Of a stretch of DNA of 64,000 nt, positions 1-9,373 are shown piece after piece (the first letter of the stretch is position 1; each line of letters opens with the position of its first letter). Below the pieces are notes generated by a model. That model worked only from the letters and a program-made list of their open reading frames with translations, had not been told where the DNA came from and made no database searches. This DNA comes from Dickeya aquatica (GTDB taxonomy: Bacteria > Pseudomonadota > Gammaproteobacteria > Enterobacterales > Enterobacteriaceae), in the NCBI RefSeq assembly GCF_900095885.1, contig NZ_LT615367.1, forward strand, positions 2,790,001 through 2,854,000. Reading direction: 5' to 3'. A program made the translations under genes and the position numbers.

Positions 1-1777
1 CTCGCTGTTCCAGTAATAACTTGCGTACAAACAGCAGGTTTTCCAGCCATTCGCCTTGCTTAATGAACAACGTCTCCGGCATTTTCGTACGCCAAAACGT
101 CGGCATAATACCAATCGCCGTAGCATGACCGATGCGATCGCCATTCGATAACTCCAGCAGCGTCAGGCTGTCATAGACGGCGCGAATGCCACTGATCAGA
201 TGTTCAAAATCCTCCCCGGCGTGATAGGTGAAATGGGCGATACCCTGACGGCGTGCCTGACGAAAAAGCACGGCGAACACTTCCGGTGGAGCCTCGCGCT
301 CATTGGCAGCGGCATCAAACCCGGTAAGCAGCGAGCGCAACGCCGGAAACGCCTCCAGCACCTGAAATAATGCATGAGCACGCATCAACACACCTTCACG
401 TAGTGCGCTGAAATGGGAAGAGCCATCACGATAATCCCAGTGACGTTTGATGAAATGCACCACCAGCCGCAGCGCCGGACGTGTCGCGCCAAGACAGGCT
501 TGTGCCAGCGCATTTAACTCTGGTGGCTTATCAAGCGATGACGCACTCGGGTTCTGGTAGTCCCAAAACCCGTCAAGGATACGCGTGATCAGTTGCTTAT
601 TCTTATCGGACGTGTCTTTCGGCGCAAAGCGCCCTTCAATCGTCGCCATCATCGATGTGCCCGATGTCCGCTCACCATGTAACTGATAAAAACGGGCAGC
701 ATAGCGTTCTTCTATCGGCTCACGTGGACCTAACTCGGTAAATTTCTGGAACTGATCAAAACCTATCTGATCGGTGCGCTGCACCAGCAAACGCTGAAAC
801 AGGTTCATGCATAGCAAATACAGCCAATAGCAGGCATCTTCCGTCGCCGACGGATGAGCGCGCAACGCATGTAACACCCGGATATGAAAATGCAGCTCGC
901 ACAGGCCCTGATACTGTTGCTCCTGAGCATACGCCGCCTGTTCCCAGGCAAAAAAGCCCGCGTCGGGAGCGACAATATCGTCACAGCGCAGCAAGTCAGC
1001 AAAGTGCTGTTTTGCCGGTTTACCCTCACACGCCGGGTGATACCGACCTTCGGCCCAGCGTAGTAGCCACTCGCGGCAATAACGCGCGATATGCAGCATA
1101 CGGCTCACTTTAATCGGGGTATCCAGCGAGTGGGCTACGGCATAAAAGCGCCGCAATCGGGTAGGGTCATCCTTACGGCTTTTCTCCATTTCATTAATCA
1201 GCGCATCAGGATTCAGCAGGCTGTGATGCCACATCAGTTCCACAAAGGTCGTACCGTTAAGGTGCATATGCGCTTCATGCAACCCTTCGTGTTGCAGATA
1301 ATCTTCAACGCGTGGATGCCAGGGTGACACAATCGGCCGGTAACCCAACGTCTGCTTCAGCCGCGCCAGTAATTCAAACAACGGTGGGCACGTCTTGCCG
1401 CACCACATCTGCTCCAGTTGATAAGCGATAACCGGGAAACCAGATTGATTCGCCACCCAGTTTTGCCACTCGCCAAAGCGCGACTGGCGCACCGCCAGCC
1501 GACGCTGATCTTCGTCCAGATGGTAGCGAGCCGCCTGCCCAAGCAACGCCCTGCACCACCCTTTGGCTTCACGCTGACGTGACAGCAAGTGATCCCAGTG
1601 GCGCTCAAACATCGGGTCGGTATGGGTAAACTGTCTCTGATACCAACTGTTATACGTCACGGCTTCGATGTCTTTTTCCGGCAAAGTCGAGCGCTCACCC
1701 GACAGCAACAACGGCAGTTGCGTCAGCAAAAGCTCATACAACCGGGGCTCCGCAAGAAGATATTGGTTGAGAAACAT
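1..1777 (-). CDS. rdrB: RADAR system adenosine deaminase RdrB (C-terminus off the window)
   Basis: An open frame runs without a stop from ATG at 1777 to the left edge, giving about 592 residues. It carries the metal-dependent adenosine deaminase signature: HMH with LNG at residues 170-175 (first HxH metal ligands), HAGE at 519-522 (metal His plus catalytic Glu) and RIGH at 548-551. The spacing between the first two motifs (about 350 residues) is far larger than in housekeeping deaminases, as in RdrB, and the gene directly follows an RdrA-type ATPase. The start is set by a Shine-Dalgarno AAGG that overlaps the rdrA stop, 9 nt upstream, which implies translational coupling. Known for the family: RdrB assembles with RdrA into a giant complex that deaminates adenosine nucleotides or RNA during phage infection. 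The last metal-binding Asp and the C-terminus lie outside the window. Its base composition looks like the host's, unlike rdrA. Confidence 0.88.
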   Translation of the reverse strand, partial: MFLNQYLLAEPRLYELLLTQLPLLLSGERSTLPEKDIEAVTYNSWYQRQFTHTDPMFERHWDHLLSRQREAKGWCRALLGQAARYHLDEDQRRLAVRQSRFGEWQNWVANQSGFPVIAYQLEQMWCGKTCPPLFELLARLKQTLGYRPIVSPWHPRVEDYLQHEGLHEAHMHLNGTTFVELMWHHSLLNPDALINEMEKSRKDDPTRLRRFYAVAHSLDTPIKVSRMLHIARYCREWLLRWAEGRYHPACEGKPAKQHFADLLRCDDIVAPDAGFFAWEQAAYAQEQQYQGLCELHFHIRVLHALRAHPSATEDACYWLYLLCMNLFQRLLVQRTDQIGFDQFQKFTELGPREPIEERYAARFYQLHGERTSGTSMMATIEGRFAPKDTSDKNKQLITRILDGFWDYQNPSASSLDKPPELNALAQACLGATRPALRLVVHFIKRHWDYRDGSSHFSALREGVLMRAHALFQVLEAFPALRSLLTGFDAAANEREAPPEVFAVLFRQARRQGIAHFTYHAGEDFEHLISGIRAVYDSLTLLELSNGDRIGHATAIGIMPTFWRTKMPETLFIKQGEWLENLLFVRKLLLEQR

Positions 1778-1786
1778 GTTGTGGCC

Positions 1787-4579
1787 TTACTTTGTATTTA
1801 GTTGCGAGCTTTTCTTTTCTGTAAAACACCCAGAAATAGGCAGTCTGGAAATATATAAATACTTGTCTTGCGCAGATGCCTCACCGGTTTTCCCTGATAC
1901 TGAAATCGTTTTCTTTATAGAGTACAGGTCTTTCATCAAGTCGGTGGATAGAATTGCCTGATATAATTTTTCTCGGTCTGTTCTTTTATTTTTAATAGGG
2001 TTAATCAATGTAATATCCTCATCACTTTCCATGTAAAAACCTGACGAATTTAAGTCAGGGAGTAAAAATGGAAGAATTAATGGACACCGAATTATCTCGC
2101 TAGTCACAGGAAGGAAATTACAAAAAAAACCGCTCTTAACATATTCATCATATTGTTCATTTTCATCAAAAAAATCAGTAACACGCTTTATGTTAATAAC
2201 TAACTCCTTAGGTGAAGAGGCTGTATTTTTAGCGGAAATAAATTTCCTCACCAATCCCTCTGGGATATTTTTATTATAGTTAACTTCCTCTATCATAAAT
2301 GCATTTATTACTCCAAAAACAAATGATGAAAATAGGTGACTAAGCAGAATATCTTCTTTCCTTTCCACATCTTTATATAAAAATTTGCTACCTGAGAAAT
2401 CTTCAGAAGCAGGAAGCAGCGTATACTGAATTCGCTCCCAGACTTTTCCCATTAGTAATGATGAGCAAGTTATTTTACTCTTTCCCTTCCACGCTGTGAT
2501 TTTATCATTCAGAATTTTTATATACTTATTCTCTAAGTTTTGTGTATCATCATCGCTTGCATCATCCTCAACATCCTCATCTTCCGTCTCTTTTTTCCTA
2601 TCCAAAAAGACCGGATAACCAAACGTCTGTACTGAAATGAAGCGCTCAATTGGATAATCACTGTTTTTATCAAGCAACCGAGCCATTACCGCCAGCAAGC
2701 TAAAAATAGAAATATAATCTCTTTTTTCTGCCCCTTCCTGGACACTGCTGGCGGATGCCAAAATAGTCACTGCTGACACCACATCAACATAATTCTGATT
2801 AACTTTATCCAGATTACTGGAAAGCCAGCTTAACGACTTTATCAAATCATCTTTTCCACATCCGGTTAGCTTTTCAAAGCGGCCCGCATCAAACCTGCTA
2901 CTCCTTCTCCTATTGACTTTTATTACTCCACCATGAATTTGCTTTAATGCATTATCATATCCATGAAAAATAACCGGATTACAATGCGCCACGACTCCAG
3001 TAACATTTTCCCCTCGAGTTAATCCAAGGTACTCAACATATGCTCTTGGCAGATTATTTACCCCTTTTTCTTTTTCAGCCAAATAGTGCATATAAATATT
3101 AGCTGGCATTGCACTGGTTAGCATAAAGGTCAGTGCGTTTGACAGTGTATTTTCTTCTAACAACCGATTAACCACCATCGCCAAATATATTTTTACAGCA
3201 TTATAAGCATCATCATCGCTATCCGGACGTAAATAAAATCCAGTTTCAAGTTCGCCATTTTTATGGCATAGGATAAATATTGCACAAGCAATTTTGTTAA
3301 GGTCTTTATCTCCACCATCCAGTAAAGAATAATCAATATTTTGATCGATAATTTCACCAATAAAAATACGTTTTAATGCCGATATAACTAAATCTCGTAA
3401 TTCAGGTGATTCAGTTAATTTTCCATCCTGGTTAACTGGCATCATTTTTAACAACTGCACGACGGTTCGTATTGGCTGATAAAGAATAAAATTCCGATAA
3501 TATTTTTGCTGTGCATCCTTAATCTTTAGCGTAAGAGAAATAATATCAGACAAGAGATCCGATGATTTCTTACCTATACTCTGCTCAGCGCTTTCAATGC
3601 CTTGGTATATCTTACCACCTTTTGAGAAAATCACTTTCCTATTTTTATTTTCAAATAACTGAATTAACAATTTTAAGTCGATGCGTTGATAGGCTGGAAA
3701 AATTTTTGCCATATATTGCTGGGTTAAATGGCTTACCAAATCCCTAGTCTCTTTTTCATCATTGCTCTGTTTGCCACCAGATTGTAATTCAAGTTGTTTT
3801 TTGTTTTTGACAATATGATTGTATAGTCTTAAATCCCCGGAAATCAGCACCACGACCCTGGGGTGATTGAGGTAGCAGCGGATAGTTTCCAGCACCTCAT
3901 AAGCTTTTTCAGTATGGGTATCAACATCATCAATGGCAATGATAAATAATTCTTTATTTAATGCATCTGAAATTTCATTAATAAAATGGTGTAGCCGTTC
4001 TTCTAAACATTGCCCGCTCTTAGCACTTTTCAACGTCTGACTTAAGAACCAGCTATCGTCATGTTTATCATGGTTTGTTTTATGGTGACTGGCGAGTTTC
4101 AGCCCTTCCGCCATATCTTCAAGGCATTTATTCAGTCGCTGACTTTTCTCTTCATCCATACAATACTTAAGCTTGCTGTCATAGAGTTGTTTAAACTTTA
4201 CGACAATATCAATCAGGATATTTTGATGTGTCTCGATTAAGGTCGGATCTATAAACGCCAGAGGAAAAACACCATCACTATTCTTTTCCTCAGAGTAATA
4301 ATTCAACATCGCTCTTAGAAAGGTAGTTTTACCGGTGCCGCGTTGGCCATTAATAAAAATGGTATTATTTTTACGAGTTATTTCATCTAGAAAACCATTA
4401 CTATTCGGCTGGCGTGATTTTTCTTTATTGTATTTTTTCACATCTTCAACAAAACCGTTCAGTAATTGAACTAATTGATCTTTCGCCGCATATTGCAGCA
4501 TGGTGCTTTCATCGTATCGATTTAAATCAAATACATTATCGAGATCAATAATAATCTTACTAATACTTTCATTACTCAT
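1787..4579 (-). CDS. rdrA: RADAR system P-loop ATPase RdrA
   Basis: A 930-residue ATPase counted from ATG 4579, which has GGAG five bases upstream; an in-frame GTG two codons earlier is the alternative start. With that upstream GTG as residue 1, Walker A GQRGTGKTT is at 79-88, Walker B FIIAIDDVD at 214-222, and a sensor-like VVVLISGD strand at 244-251, giving an N-terminal AAA+/STAND-like core. The long C-terminal part has no motif I can name and contains a strongly acidic stretch near residues 660-680. Length, the N-terminal ATPase and the adjoining divergent deaminase match RdrA of RADAR, which forms a ring that works with RdrB in anti-phage defence. The gene is clearly AT-rich beside its neighbours, with many AT-ending codons, suggesting horizontal acquisition. 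No third RADAR component lies between it and pepN. Confidence 0.85.
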   Translation of the reverse strand: MSNESISKIIIDLDNVFDLNRYDESTMLQYAAKDQLVQLLNGFVEDVKKYNKEKSRQPNSNGFLDEITRKNNTIFINGQRGTGKTTFLRAMLNYYSEEKNSDGVFPLAFIDPTLIETHQNILIDIVVKFKQLYDSKLKYCMDEEKSQRLNKCLEDMAEGLKLASHHKTNHDKHDDSWFLSQTLKSAKSGQCLEERLHHFINEISDALNKELFIIAIDDVDTHTEKAYEVLETIRCYLNHPRVVVLISGDLRLYNHIVKNKKQLELQSGGKQSNDEKETRDLVSHLTQQYMAKIFPAYQRIDLKLLIQLFENKNRKVIFSKGGKIYQGIESAEQSIGKKSSDLLSDIISLTLKIKDAQQKYYRNFILYQPIRTVVQLLKMMPVNQDGKLTESPELRDLVISALKRIFIGEIIDQNIDYSLLDGGDKDLNKIACAIFILCHKNGELETGFYLRPDSDDDAYNAVKIYLAMVVNRLLEENTLSNALTFMLTSAMPANIYMHYLAEKEKGVNNLPRAYVEYLGLTRGENVTGVVAHCNPVIFHGYDNALKQIHGGVIKVNRRRSSRFDAGRFEKLTGCGKDDLIKSLSWLSSNLDKVNQNYVDVVSAVTILASASSVQEGAEKRDYISIFSLLAVMARLLDKNSDYPIERFISVQTFGYPVFLDRKKETEDEDVEDDASDDDTQNLENKYIKILNDKITAWKGKSKITCSSLLMGKVWERIQYTLLPASEDFSGSKFLYKDVERKEDILLSHLFSSFVFGVINAFMIEEVNYNKNIPEGLVRKFISAKNTASSPKELVINIKRVTDFFDENEQYDEYVKSGFFCNFLPVTSEIIRCPLILPFLLPDLNSSGFYMESDEDITLINPIKNKRTDREKLYQAILSTDLMKDLYSIKKTISVSGKTGEASAQDKYLYISRLPISGCFTEKKSSQLNTK

Positions 4580-4730
4580 AAACACTCCATGCCATTAAAT
4601 TATATTGAAATAACAAAGCAGATAGTCTTATTTTACGGCCAAAGTTATTACACTCAGATAATTGAATGTCAATAAAAGCAGGATAGGTGGCAGGTGATAT
4701 AACTAACCGAATGGCTGTAATGTGATGGAA

Positions 4731-4758
4731 TTAAAAAAGCCGGGACTTTCCCGGCTTT
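4731..4758 (-). terminator. pepN intrinsic terminator
   Basis: A 10-bp perfect inverted repeat (4736-4745 with 4749-4758, core GCCGGGA/TCCCGGC) lies 41 bp past the pepN stop. On the minus strand it is followed by six T residues, the form of a rho-independent terminator. It separates pepN from the RADAR genes, so rdrAB must have their own promoter in 4580-4730. Confidence 0.85.
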
Positions 4759-4799
4759 GACGGTGAGCGAATAAATAACCCACCCTTGATGTTTAAACT

Positions 4800-7415
4800 T
4801 TACGCCTCCAGCGCTTTCGTGATTTTCTCGAACAGATCGCCGGAGAGGTTTTCCAGCCCTTTGAGGGTTTCCAGCGCCTGGCGCATCAGCGCCTGACGCG
4901 CTGAATCGTAACGCTTAAGGCGGATTAACGGTTCGATCAGGCGCGAGGCCACCTGCGGGTTGCGGGTGTTCAGTTCGGTCAACATGTCGGTGAGAAACTG
5001 ATAACCGCTGCCGTCTTTGGCGTGGAATGCTGACGGATTACCGGCACAGAAGCCGCCAACCAGCGAACGCACCCGGTTGGGGTTGCCAAGGCTAAATGAG
5101 CGGTGGTTAAGCAAGTCGCGTACCCGCGCCAGCACCCCGGCCGCCGGGCTGCTGGCCTGCAAGATAAACCATTTGTCCATCACCAGGCCATCGTGGTGCC
5201 AGCGTTCATCAAACGCCGCCAGTAGCGTATCGGCGCAAGGCAACTGCGCGGCCACGGCCGCGCTCATTGCCGCCAGCGAATCCGTCATGTTATCCGCTTC
5301 ATGGAACTGCGCCGTCACCCATTTATCCGCCTCGGCGCGATCGGCAAAGGCCAGATAGCTGAGGCAGAGATTACGCAGCGCGCGTTTGCCCATATCGTGT
5401 TGGTCAACGCGGTATTGCGCGAGCTTATTGGCGCGATACACCGCCAGCAGTTCATCCGCCATCTCGTGTGCCAGCGTGTGCACCAGCATCTGGCGCACGG
5501 CAGCAATCGCATCCGGGTCGATGACCTCAAACAACTCGGCCATTTCGTTTTCACCCGGCAACGACAAGATCTGTGCTGCCAGCATCGGGTCGAGTGCCTC
5601 ATCCAGCAACACGCCCCGGAACGCATCAACCACATGCAGCGGCAGCGACAACGGCTGTTGCTGCTGGAAACGCGCCACGTTCAGGCGAATATAGTTACCC
5701 AACAGGCTTTGTGCCGCATCCCAGCGTGAGAAGGCATTGCTGGCGTGGCGCATCAGGAAGGTGAGCTGTTCATCACGCCACGGGTAATTGAGTTTTACCG
5801 GTGCCGAAAACTCACGCAGCAGTGACGGCACCGGCTGGCAAGGCACATCGTCAAACACGAAGGTTTGCTCCGCTGCGGTGACATTGAGCACCGACCCCAG
5901 CGCCTGCCCTTTCTGGCGCAGCGCAATCACCCGGCCTTCGTTATCATACAACTCGACATCCAGCGGAATGTGCAGCGGCAGCTTGTCTTGCTTGTCCGCG
6001 CCGACCGGCGTCATCTGGCTGACGTGCAAGCGGTACTGGCGGGTCGCTGCGTCATACTCGTCGCTCACGGTCACCACCGGCGTGCCCGACTGGCTGTACC
6101 AGCGGCGGAACTGCGATAAATCCACGCTTGAGGCGTCTTCCATCGCCTGCACGAAGTCATCACAGGTGGCAGCGCTGCCGTCATGACGGTCAAAATAGAG
6201 CCGCATTCCTGCCTGGAATTTCTCTTCGCCCAGCAGGGTGTGCATCATGCGGATCACTTCCGAGCCTTTTTCATACACCGTCAGGGTGTAGAAGTTATTC
6301 ATCTCGATGACTTTGTCCGGGCGAATGGGGTGCGACATCGGGCTGGCGTCTTCGGCGAACTGCGCGCCGCGCATCACCCGCACGTTGTCAATGCGATTGG
6401 CCGGGCGGGAACCGACGTCCGAGCTGAACTCCTGATCGCGGAATACCGTCAGCCCCTCTTTGAGGCTCAACTGGAACCAGTCGCGGCAGGTGACGCGGTT
6501 GCCGGTCCAGTTATGGAAATATTCGTGGGCGATCACCGCTTCGATACCGAGATAGTCCTTATCGGTGGCGGTTTCGGCTTTGGCCAGCACATATTTGGAG
6601 TTGAAAATGTTCAGCCCTTTATTTTCCATCGCCCCCATGTTGAAGAAGTCCACCGCCACTATCATATAGATGTCGAGGTCGTACTCCAGGCCAAAGCGGG
6701 TTTCATCCCACTTCATGGCGTTTTTCAGCGAGGTCATGGCCCAGTCGGCCCGGTCGAGGTTGCCGCGATCGACAAACAGTTCCAGCGCGACATCACGGCC
6801 GGAACGGGTGACAAAAGTGTCGCGCAACACGTCAAAATCACCGGCCACCAGCGCGAACAGGTAGCAGGGTTTCGGGAACGGATCTTGCCATTCCACCCAG
6901 TGGCGGCCATCCTCCAGCTCGCCTTGCGCCACGCGGTTGCCGTTAGAGAGCAGATACGGGTAGCGGCTTTTCTCTGCCGTAATGCGGGTGGTAAAGCGCG
7001 CCAGCACATCCGGCCGGTCAAGATAATAGGTGATATGGCGAAAGCCTTCTGCCTCGCACTGGGTACACAGCGCCTCGCCCGACTGGTATAACCCTTCCAG
7101 CGCGCTGTTCGCCGCCGGGCTAATTTGCGTTTCGATACGCAACGTGAAGGCCTCTGGCACGCCGGTCAGCTCAAGTGCACCAGCCGTTTCACGGTAAGCC
7201 GACCACTCTTGCCCGTTCACCGTGACCCCAAGTAACGTCAACCCTTCACCATTAAGGCGTAATACCGCGCCTTTTTCTCCCCGTAACACCACCTGGCTGG
7301 TTGCCACGACACGGGTCTGCTGTGCACCGAGATCAAAATCCAGCGCGATGTCAGTGATGGTGTAATCCGGCGCACGGTAGTCGTGCCGATATTTTACCTG
7401 TGGTTGTTGACTCAT
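4800..7415 (-). CDS. pepN: Aminopeptidase N
   Basis: An 871-residue M1-family zinc aminopeptidase of the same size as E. coli PepN (870). It carries the exopeptidase motif GAMEN and the zinc motif HEYFHNW (first His at residue 297) followed by the downstream Glu ligand in KEGLTVFRDQEF. It removes N-terminal residues from peptides in the cytoplasm and is a major housekeeping aminopeptidase. The start ATG at 7415 has AAGG nine bases upstream. It is divergent from pncB across a long intergenic region, the usual enterobacterial order. The RADAR genes follow downstream on the same strand, beyond a good terminator. Nothing in the protein looks damaged. Confidence 0.97.
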   Translation of the reverse strand: MSQQPQVKYRHDYRAPDYTITDIALDFDLGAQQTRVVATSQVVLRGEKGAVLRLNGEGLTLLGVTVNGQEWSAYRETAGALELTGVPEAFTLRIETQISPAANSALEGLYQSGEALCTQCEAEGFRHITYYLDRPDVLARFTTRITAEKSRYPYLLSNGNRVAQGELEDGRHWVEWQDPFPKPCYLFALVAGDFDVLRDTFVTRSGRDVALELFVDRGNLDRADWAMTSLKNAMKWDETRFGLEYDLDIYMIVAVDFFNMGAMENKGLNIFNSKYVLAKAETATDKDYLGIEAVIAHEYFHNWTGNRVTCRDWFQLSLKEGLTVFRDQEFSSDVGSRPANRIDNVRVMRGAQFAEDASPMSHPIRPDKVIEMNNFYTLTVYEKGSEVIRMMHTLLGEEKFQAGMRLYFDRHDGSAATCDDFVQAMEDASSVDLSQFRRWYSQSGTPVVTVSDEYDAATRQYRLHVSQMTPVGADKQDKLPLHIPLDVELYDNEGRVIALRQKGQALGSVLNVTAAEQTFVFDDVPCQPVPSLLREFSAPVKLNYPWRDEQLTFLMRHASNAFSRWDAAQSLLGNYIRLNVARFQQQQPLSLPLHVVDAFRGVLLDEALDPMLAAQILSLPGENEMAELFEVIDPDAIAAVRQMLVHTLAHEMADELLAVYRANKLAQYRVDQHDMGKRALRNLCLSYLAFADRAEADKWVTAQFHEADNMTDSLAAMSAAVAAQLPCADTLLAAFDERWHHDGLVMDKWFILQASSPAAGVLARVRDLLNHRSFSLGNPNRVRSLVGGFCAGNPSAFHAKDGSGYQFLTDMLTELNTRNPQVASRLIEPLIRLKRYDSARQALMRQALETLKGLENLSGDLFEKITKALEA

Positions 7416-7580
7416 AACTGATTACCTTATGACTAAATGAGGGATAGCGCCGTATGCTCCGGCCACCGCATCATGCTTTCCTTCTTTCTTCTCTGTAGTG
7501 CTGTATAAAGAAAGAAACGCCTGAAACCCGCTATGGCAGCGCTGCACTATCCTGATGTATTCGCCCGGCAAACAAGAACA

Positions 7581-7606
7581 AACAGCGGCAACACGCCGCT
7601 GTTTTT
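7581..7606 (+). terminator. Orphan intrinsic terminator-like hairpin
   Basis: A perfect 9-bp stem (AACAGCGGC at 7581-7589 with GCCGCTGTT at 7595-7603) and a 5-nt loop, followed by a T-run on the plus strand. No plus-strand gene lies upstream of it within the divergent pepN/pncB spacer, so it may end a small RNA or a 5' transcript. It could also be a bidirectional structure of no consequence. Confidence 0.55.
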
Positions 7607-7760
7607 ACTCCGCCAAATGACGGGTCATCTTGTCTGTTTTTCACGCTGTTCCGTTACGCAACAGGCTGTTAGGTCTATTAAAGGGGAGAGACCGGAGGAA
7701 TGCAAACTTTCTGCATTCATTCTCAATATTGCCATGAGCAGCGCGTGAGTGCTGTTTTTT

Positions 7761-7778
7761 TGTTTAGTATAAAAAACA
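7761..7778. promoter_or_regulatory. Possible NadR box upstream of pncB
   Basis: TGTTTA, six bases, AAAACA: one mismatch from the inverted-repeat NadR operator as I recall it (TGTTTA-N6-TAAACA). It lies about 210 bp before pncB, a known NadR target in enterics. The match is short and the region AT-rich, so this is a suggestion only. Confidence 0.4.
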
Positions 7779-7989
7779 TTATGATTCAATCACTCCTGTT
7801 AAATCTGGCGTAAAAACAGATACTTTTTTGTCACAATCGCACAATTGAATCTCGCCTTCATCCGCCCAATATGATGTGATAAGCGCCATTGAACAGACAG
7901 CCGGCTGATACAACCGCGCCAGCGCTGCTAAACAGCACTGTCAACTGCATTAAACAAGATTGTCTTAAACGAGGATGCGGGAACGCATT

Positions 7990-9195
7990 ATGACTTTACA
8001 CACCTCCCCGATACTGACCTCATTGCTGGATACCGATGCCTATAAACTGCACATGCAGCAGGCGGTATACCACCATTATCATGATGTTCATGTTGCAGCG
8101 GAGTTCCGCTGCCGTGGCGATGAGTTACTGGGAGTCTATGCCGATGAGATTCGTGCACAGATAGACGCCATGAGTCAGTTATCGTTACGTGATGACGAAT
8201 ACGCGTATCTCGCATCATTGCCGTTTTTTAAACCCGACTACCTCAACTGGCTGAAAACCTTTCGTTTTAACCCGGCACAGATAGTCGTCAGTCAGCATCA
8301 GGGCAAGCTGGATATTCGCATCACCGGCCCGTGGCACGAAGTCATTTTATGGGAAGTGCCGTTGCTGGCGGTGATCAGTGAAGTCGTGCATCACGCCCGC
8401 CACCCGGGTGATTATACCGGGGTGGCCCTGGCGCAATTGCAACACACGCTCGATGCATTTCGCACGCTCAGTGCCGATGTGGATTTAAGCGGTTTCCGCC
8501 TGATGGACTTCGGCACCCGCCGCCGTTTCTCCCGTCACGTACATCACGACATTGTGCGCACCCTGAAGGCACAATTCCCGTGGCTTATCGGCACCAGCAA
8601 CTATTTTCTCGCCCATCAGTTGCAGCTCACCCCGGTGGGAACGCAGGCACACGAGTGGTTTCAGGCCCATCAGCAAATCAGCCCGACGCTTGCCAGCAGC
8701 CAGCGTGCAGCGCTTGATGCCTGGTTGCAGGAGTACCCCAATCAGCTCGGCATCGCCCTGACGGACTGCATCACGATGGATGCCTTCTTACGCGACTTCG
8801 ACCAGCGCTTCGCCGAGCGTTATCAGGGGTTGCGCCACGACTCGGGCGACCCTATCGAATGGGGCGAAAAAGCCATTGCCCATTACCGCGCATTGGATAT
8901 CGACCCCATGAGTAAGACGCTGGTGTTTTCCGATAATCTTAATCTGGAAAAAGCGCTACACCTCTACCGCCATTTTCAGCAACGCATTCCGGTGGTATTT
9001 GGTATCGGCACTCGCCTGACTTGCGATATTCCGGGTATCAAACCGCTGAATATCGTTATCAAGCTGGTGGAGTGCAACGGTAAACCGGTGGCCAAATTAT
9101 CAGACAGCCCCGGTAAAACCATCTGTCAGGATCAGGCCTTCGTCAGCGCACTGCGCAAAGCGTTCGATTTGCCACGCGTAAAAAAAGCCTCCTGA
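7990..9195 (+). CDS. pncB: Nicotinate phosphoribosyltransferase
   Basis: A 401-residue protein (E. coli PncB 400) that begins [19 protein letters not shown] and aligns with PncB from the first residues. It couples nicotinate to PRPP with ATP hydrolysis to give nicotinate mononucleotide, feeding the NAD salvage (Preiss-Handler) pathway in the cytoplasm. The conserved DFGTRRRFS block and the substrate-site segment RHDSGDP are present. I chose ATG 7990 over the in-frame ATG 7975 because family members start there and the GCGGGA Shine-Dalgarno is better placed; 7975 would have its purines directly abutting the start codon. It is monocistronic, divergent from pepN and upstream of asnS, as in E. 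coli. Confidence 0.95.
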   Translation: MTLHTSPILTSLLDTDAYKLHMQQAVYHHYHDVHVAAEFRCRGDELLGVYADEIRAQIDAMSQLSLRDDEYAYLASLPFFKPDYLNWLKTFRFNPAQIVVSQHQGKLDIRITGPWHEVILWEVPLLAVISEVVHHARHPGDYTGVALAQLQHTLDAFRTLSADVDLSGFRLMDFGTRRRFSRHVHHDIVRTLKAQFPWLIGTSNYFLAHQLQLTPVGTQAHEWFQAHQQISPTLASSQRAALDAWLQEYPNQLGIALTDCITMDAFLRDFDQRFAERYQGLRHDSGDPIEWGEKAIAHYRALDIDPMSKTLVFSDNLNLEKALHLYRHFQQRIPVVFGIGTRLTCDIPGIKPLNIVIKLVECNGKPVAKLSDSPGKTICQDQAFVSALRKAFDLPRVKKAS

Positions 9196-9373
9196 GGCGC
9201 ACCTTACTGCCTACTCTTTAATCCGCCGACACCGCTATCGCATAAAACTTAGTGCGTTGCGGTGATTTCCACTTGTGTCCTGCAAGGCGACAAGTAACAT
9301 AAACCCACGCCCCATGATGGGGCGATAGGCGTATTGATGAATTCCACCCACATTGACCAATAGAGAGAATGTT

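Larger units (their letters stand above)
7416..7989. other. pepN/pncB divergent intergenic region
   Basis: A 574-bp gene-free stretch between divergently transcribed pepN and pncB. It holds promoters for both genes (not assigned exactly), an orphan terminator-like hairpin at 7581-7606, a smaller hairpin around 7698-7717 (GAATGCA/TGCATTC) and a NadR-like box at 7761-7778. A 71-codon open frame at 7533-7748 has no Shine-Dalgarno or recognisable content and is not called. Confidence 0.6.

Noticed and set aside
1091..1327. Plus-strand open frame of 78 codons at the left end, and others at 196-381, 805-1029 and 1357-1608
   Set aside because: All lie inside the rdrB coding frame on the minus strand, which has the conserved deaminase motifs; these are shadows.
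6183..7091. 302-codon plus-strand open frame opposite pepN
   Set aside because: Long antisense frame in GC-rich coding sequence; pepN on the other strand has full-length homology and zinc motifs.
7533..7748. 71-codon plus-strand open frame in the pepN/pncB spacer
   Set aside because: No Shine-Dalgarno, no recognisable domain, and it crosses a terminator-like hairpin; coding is unsupported.
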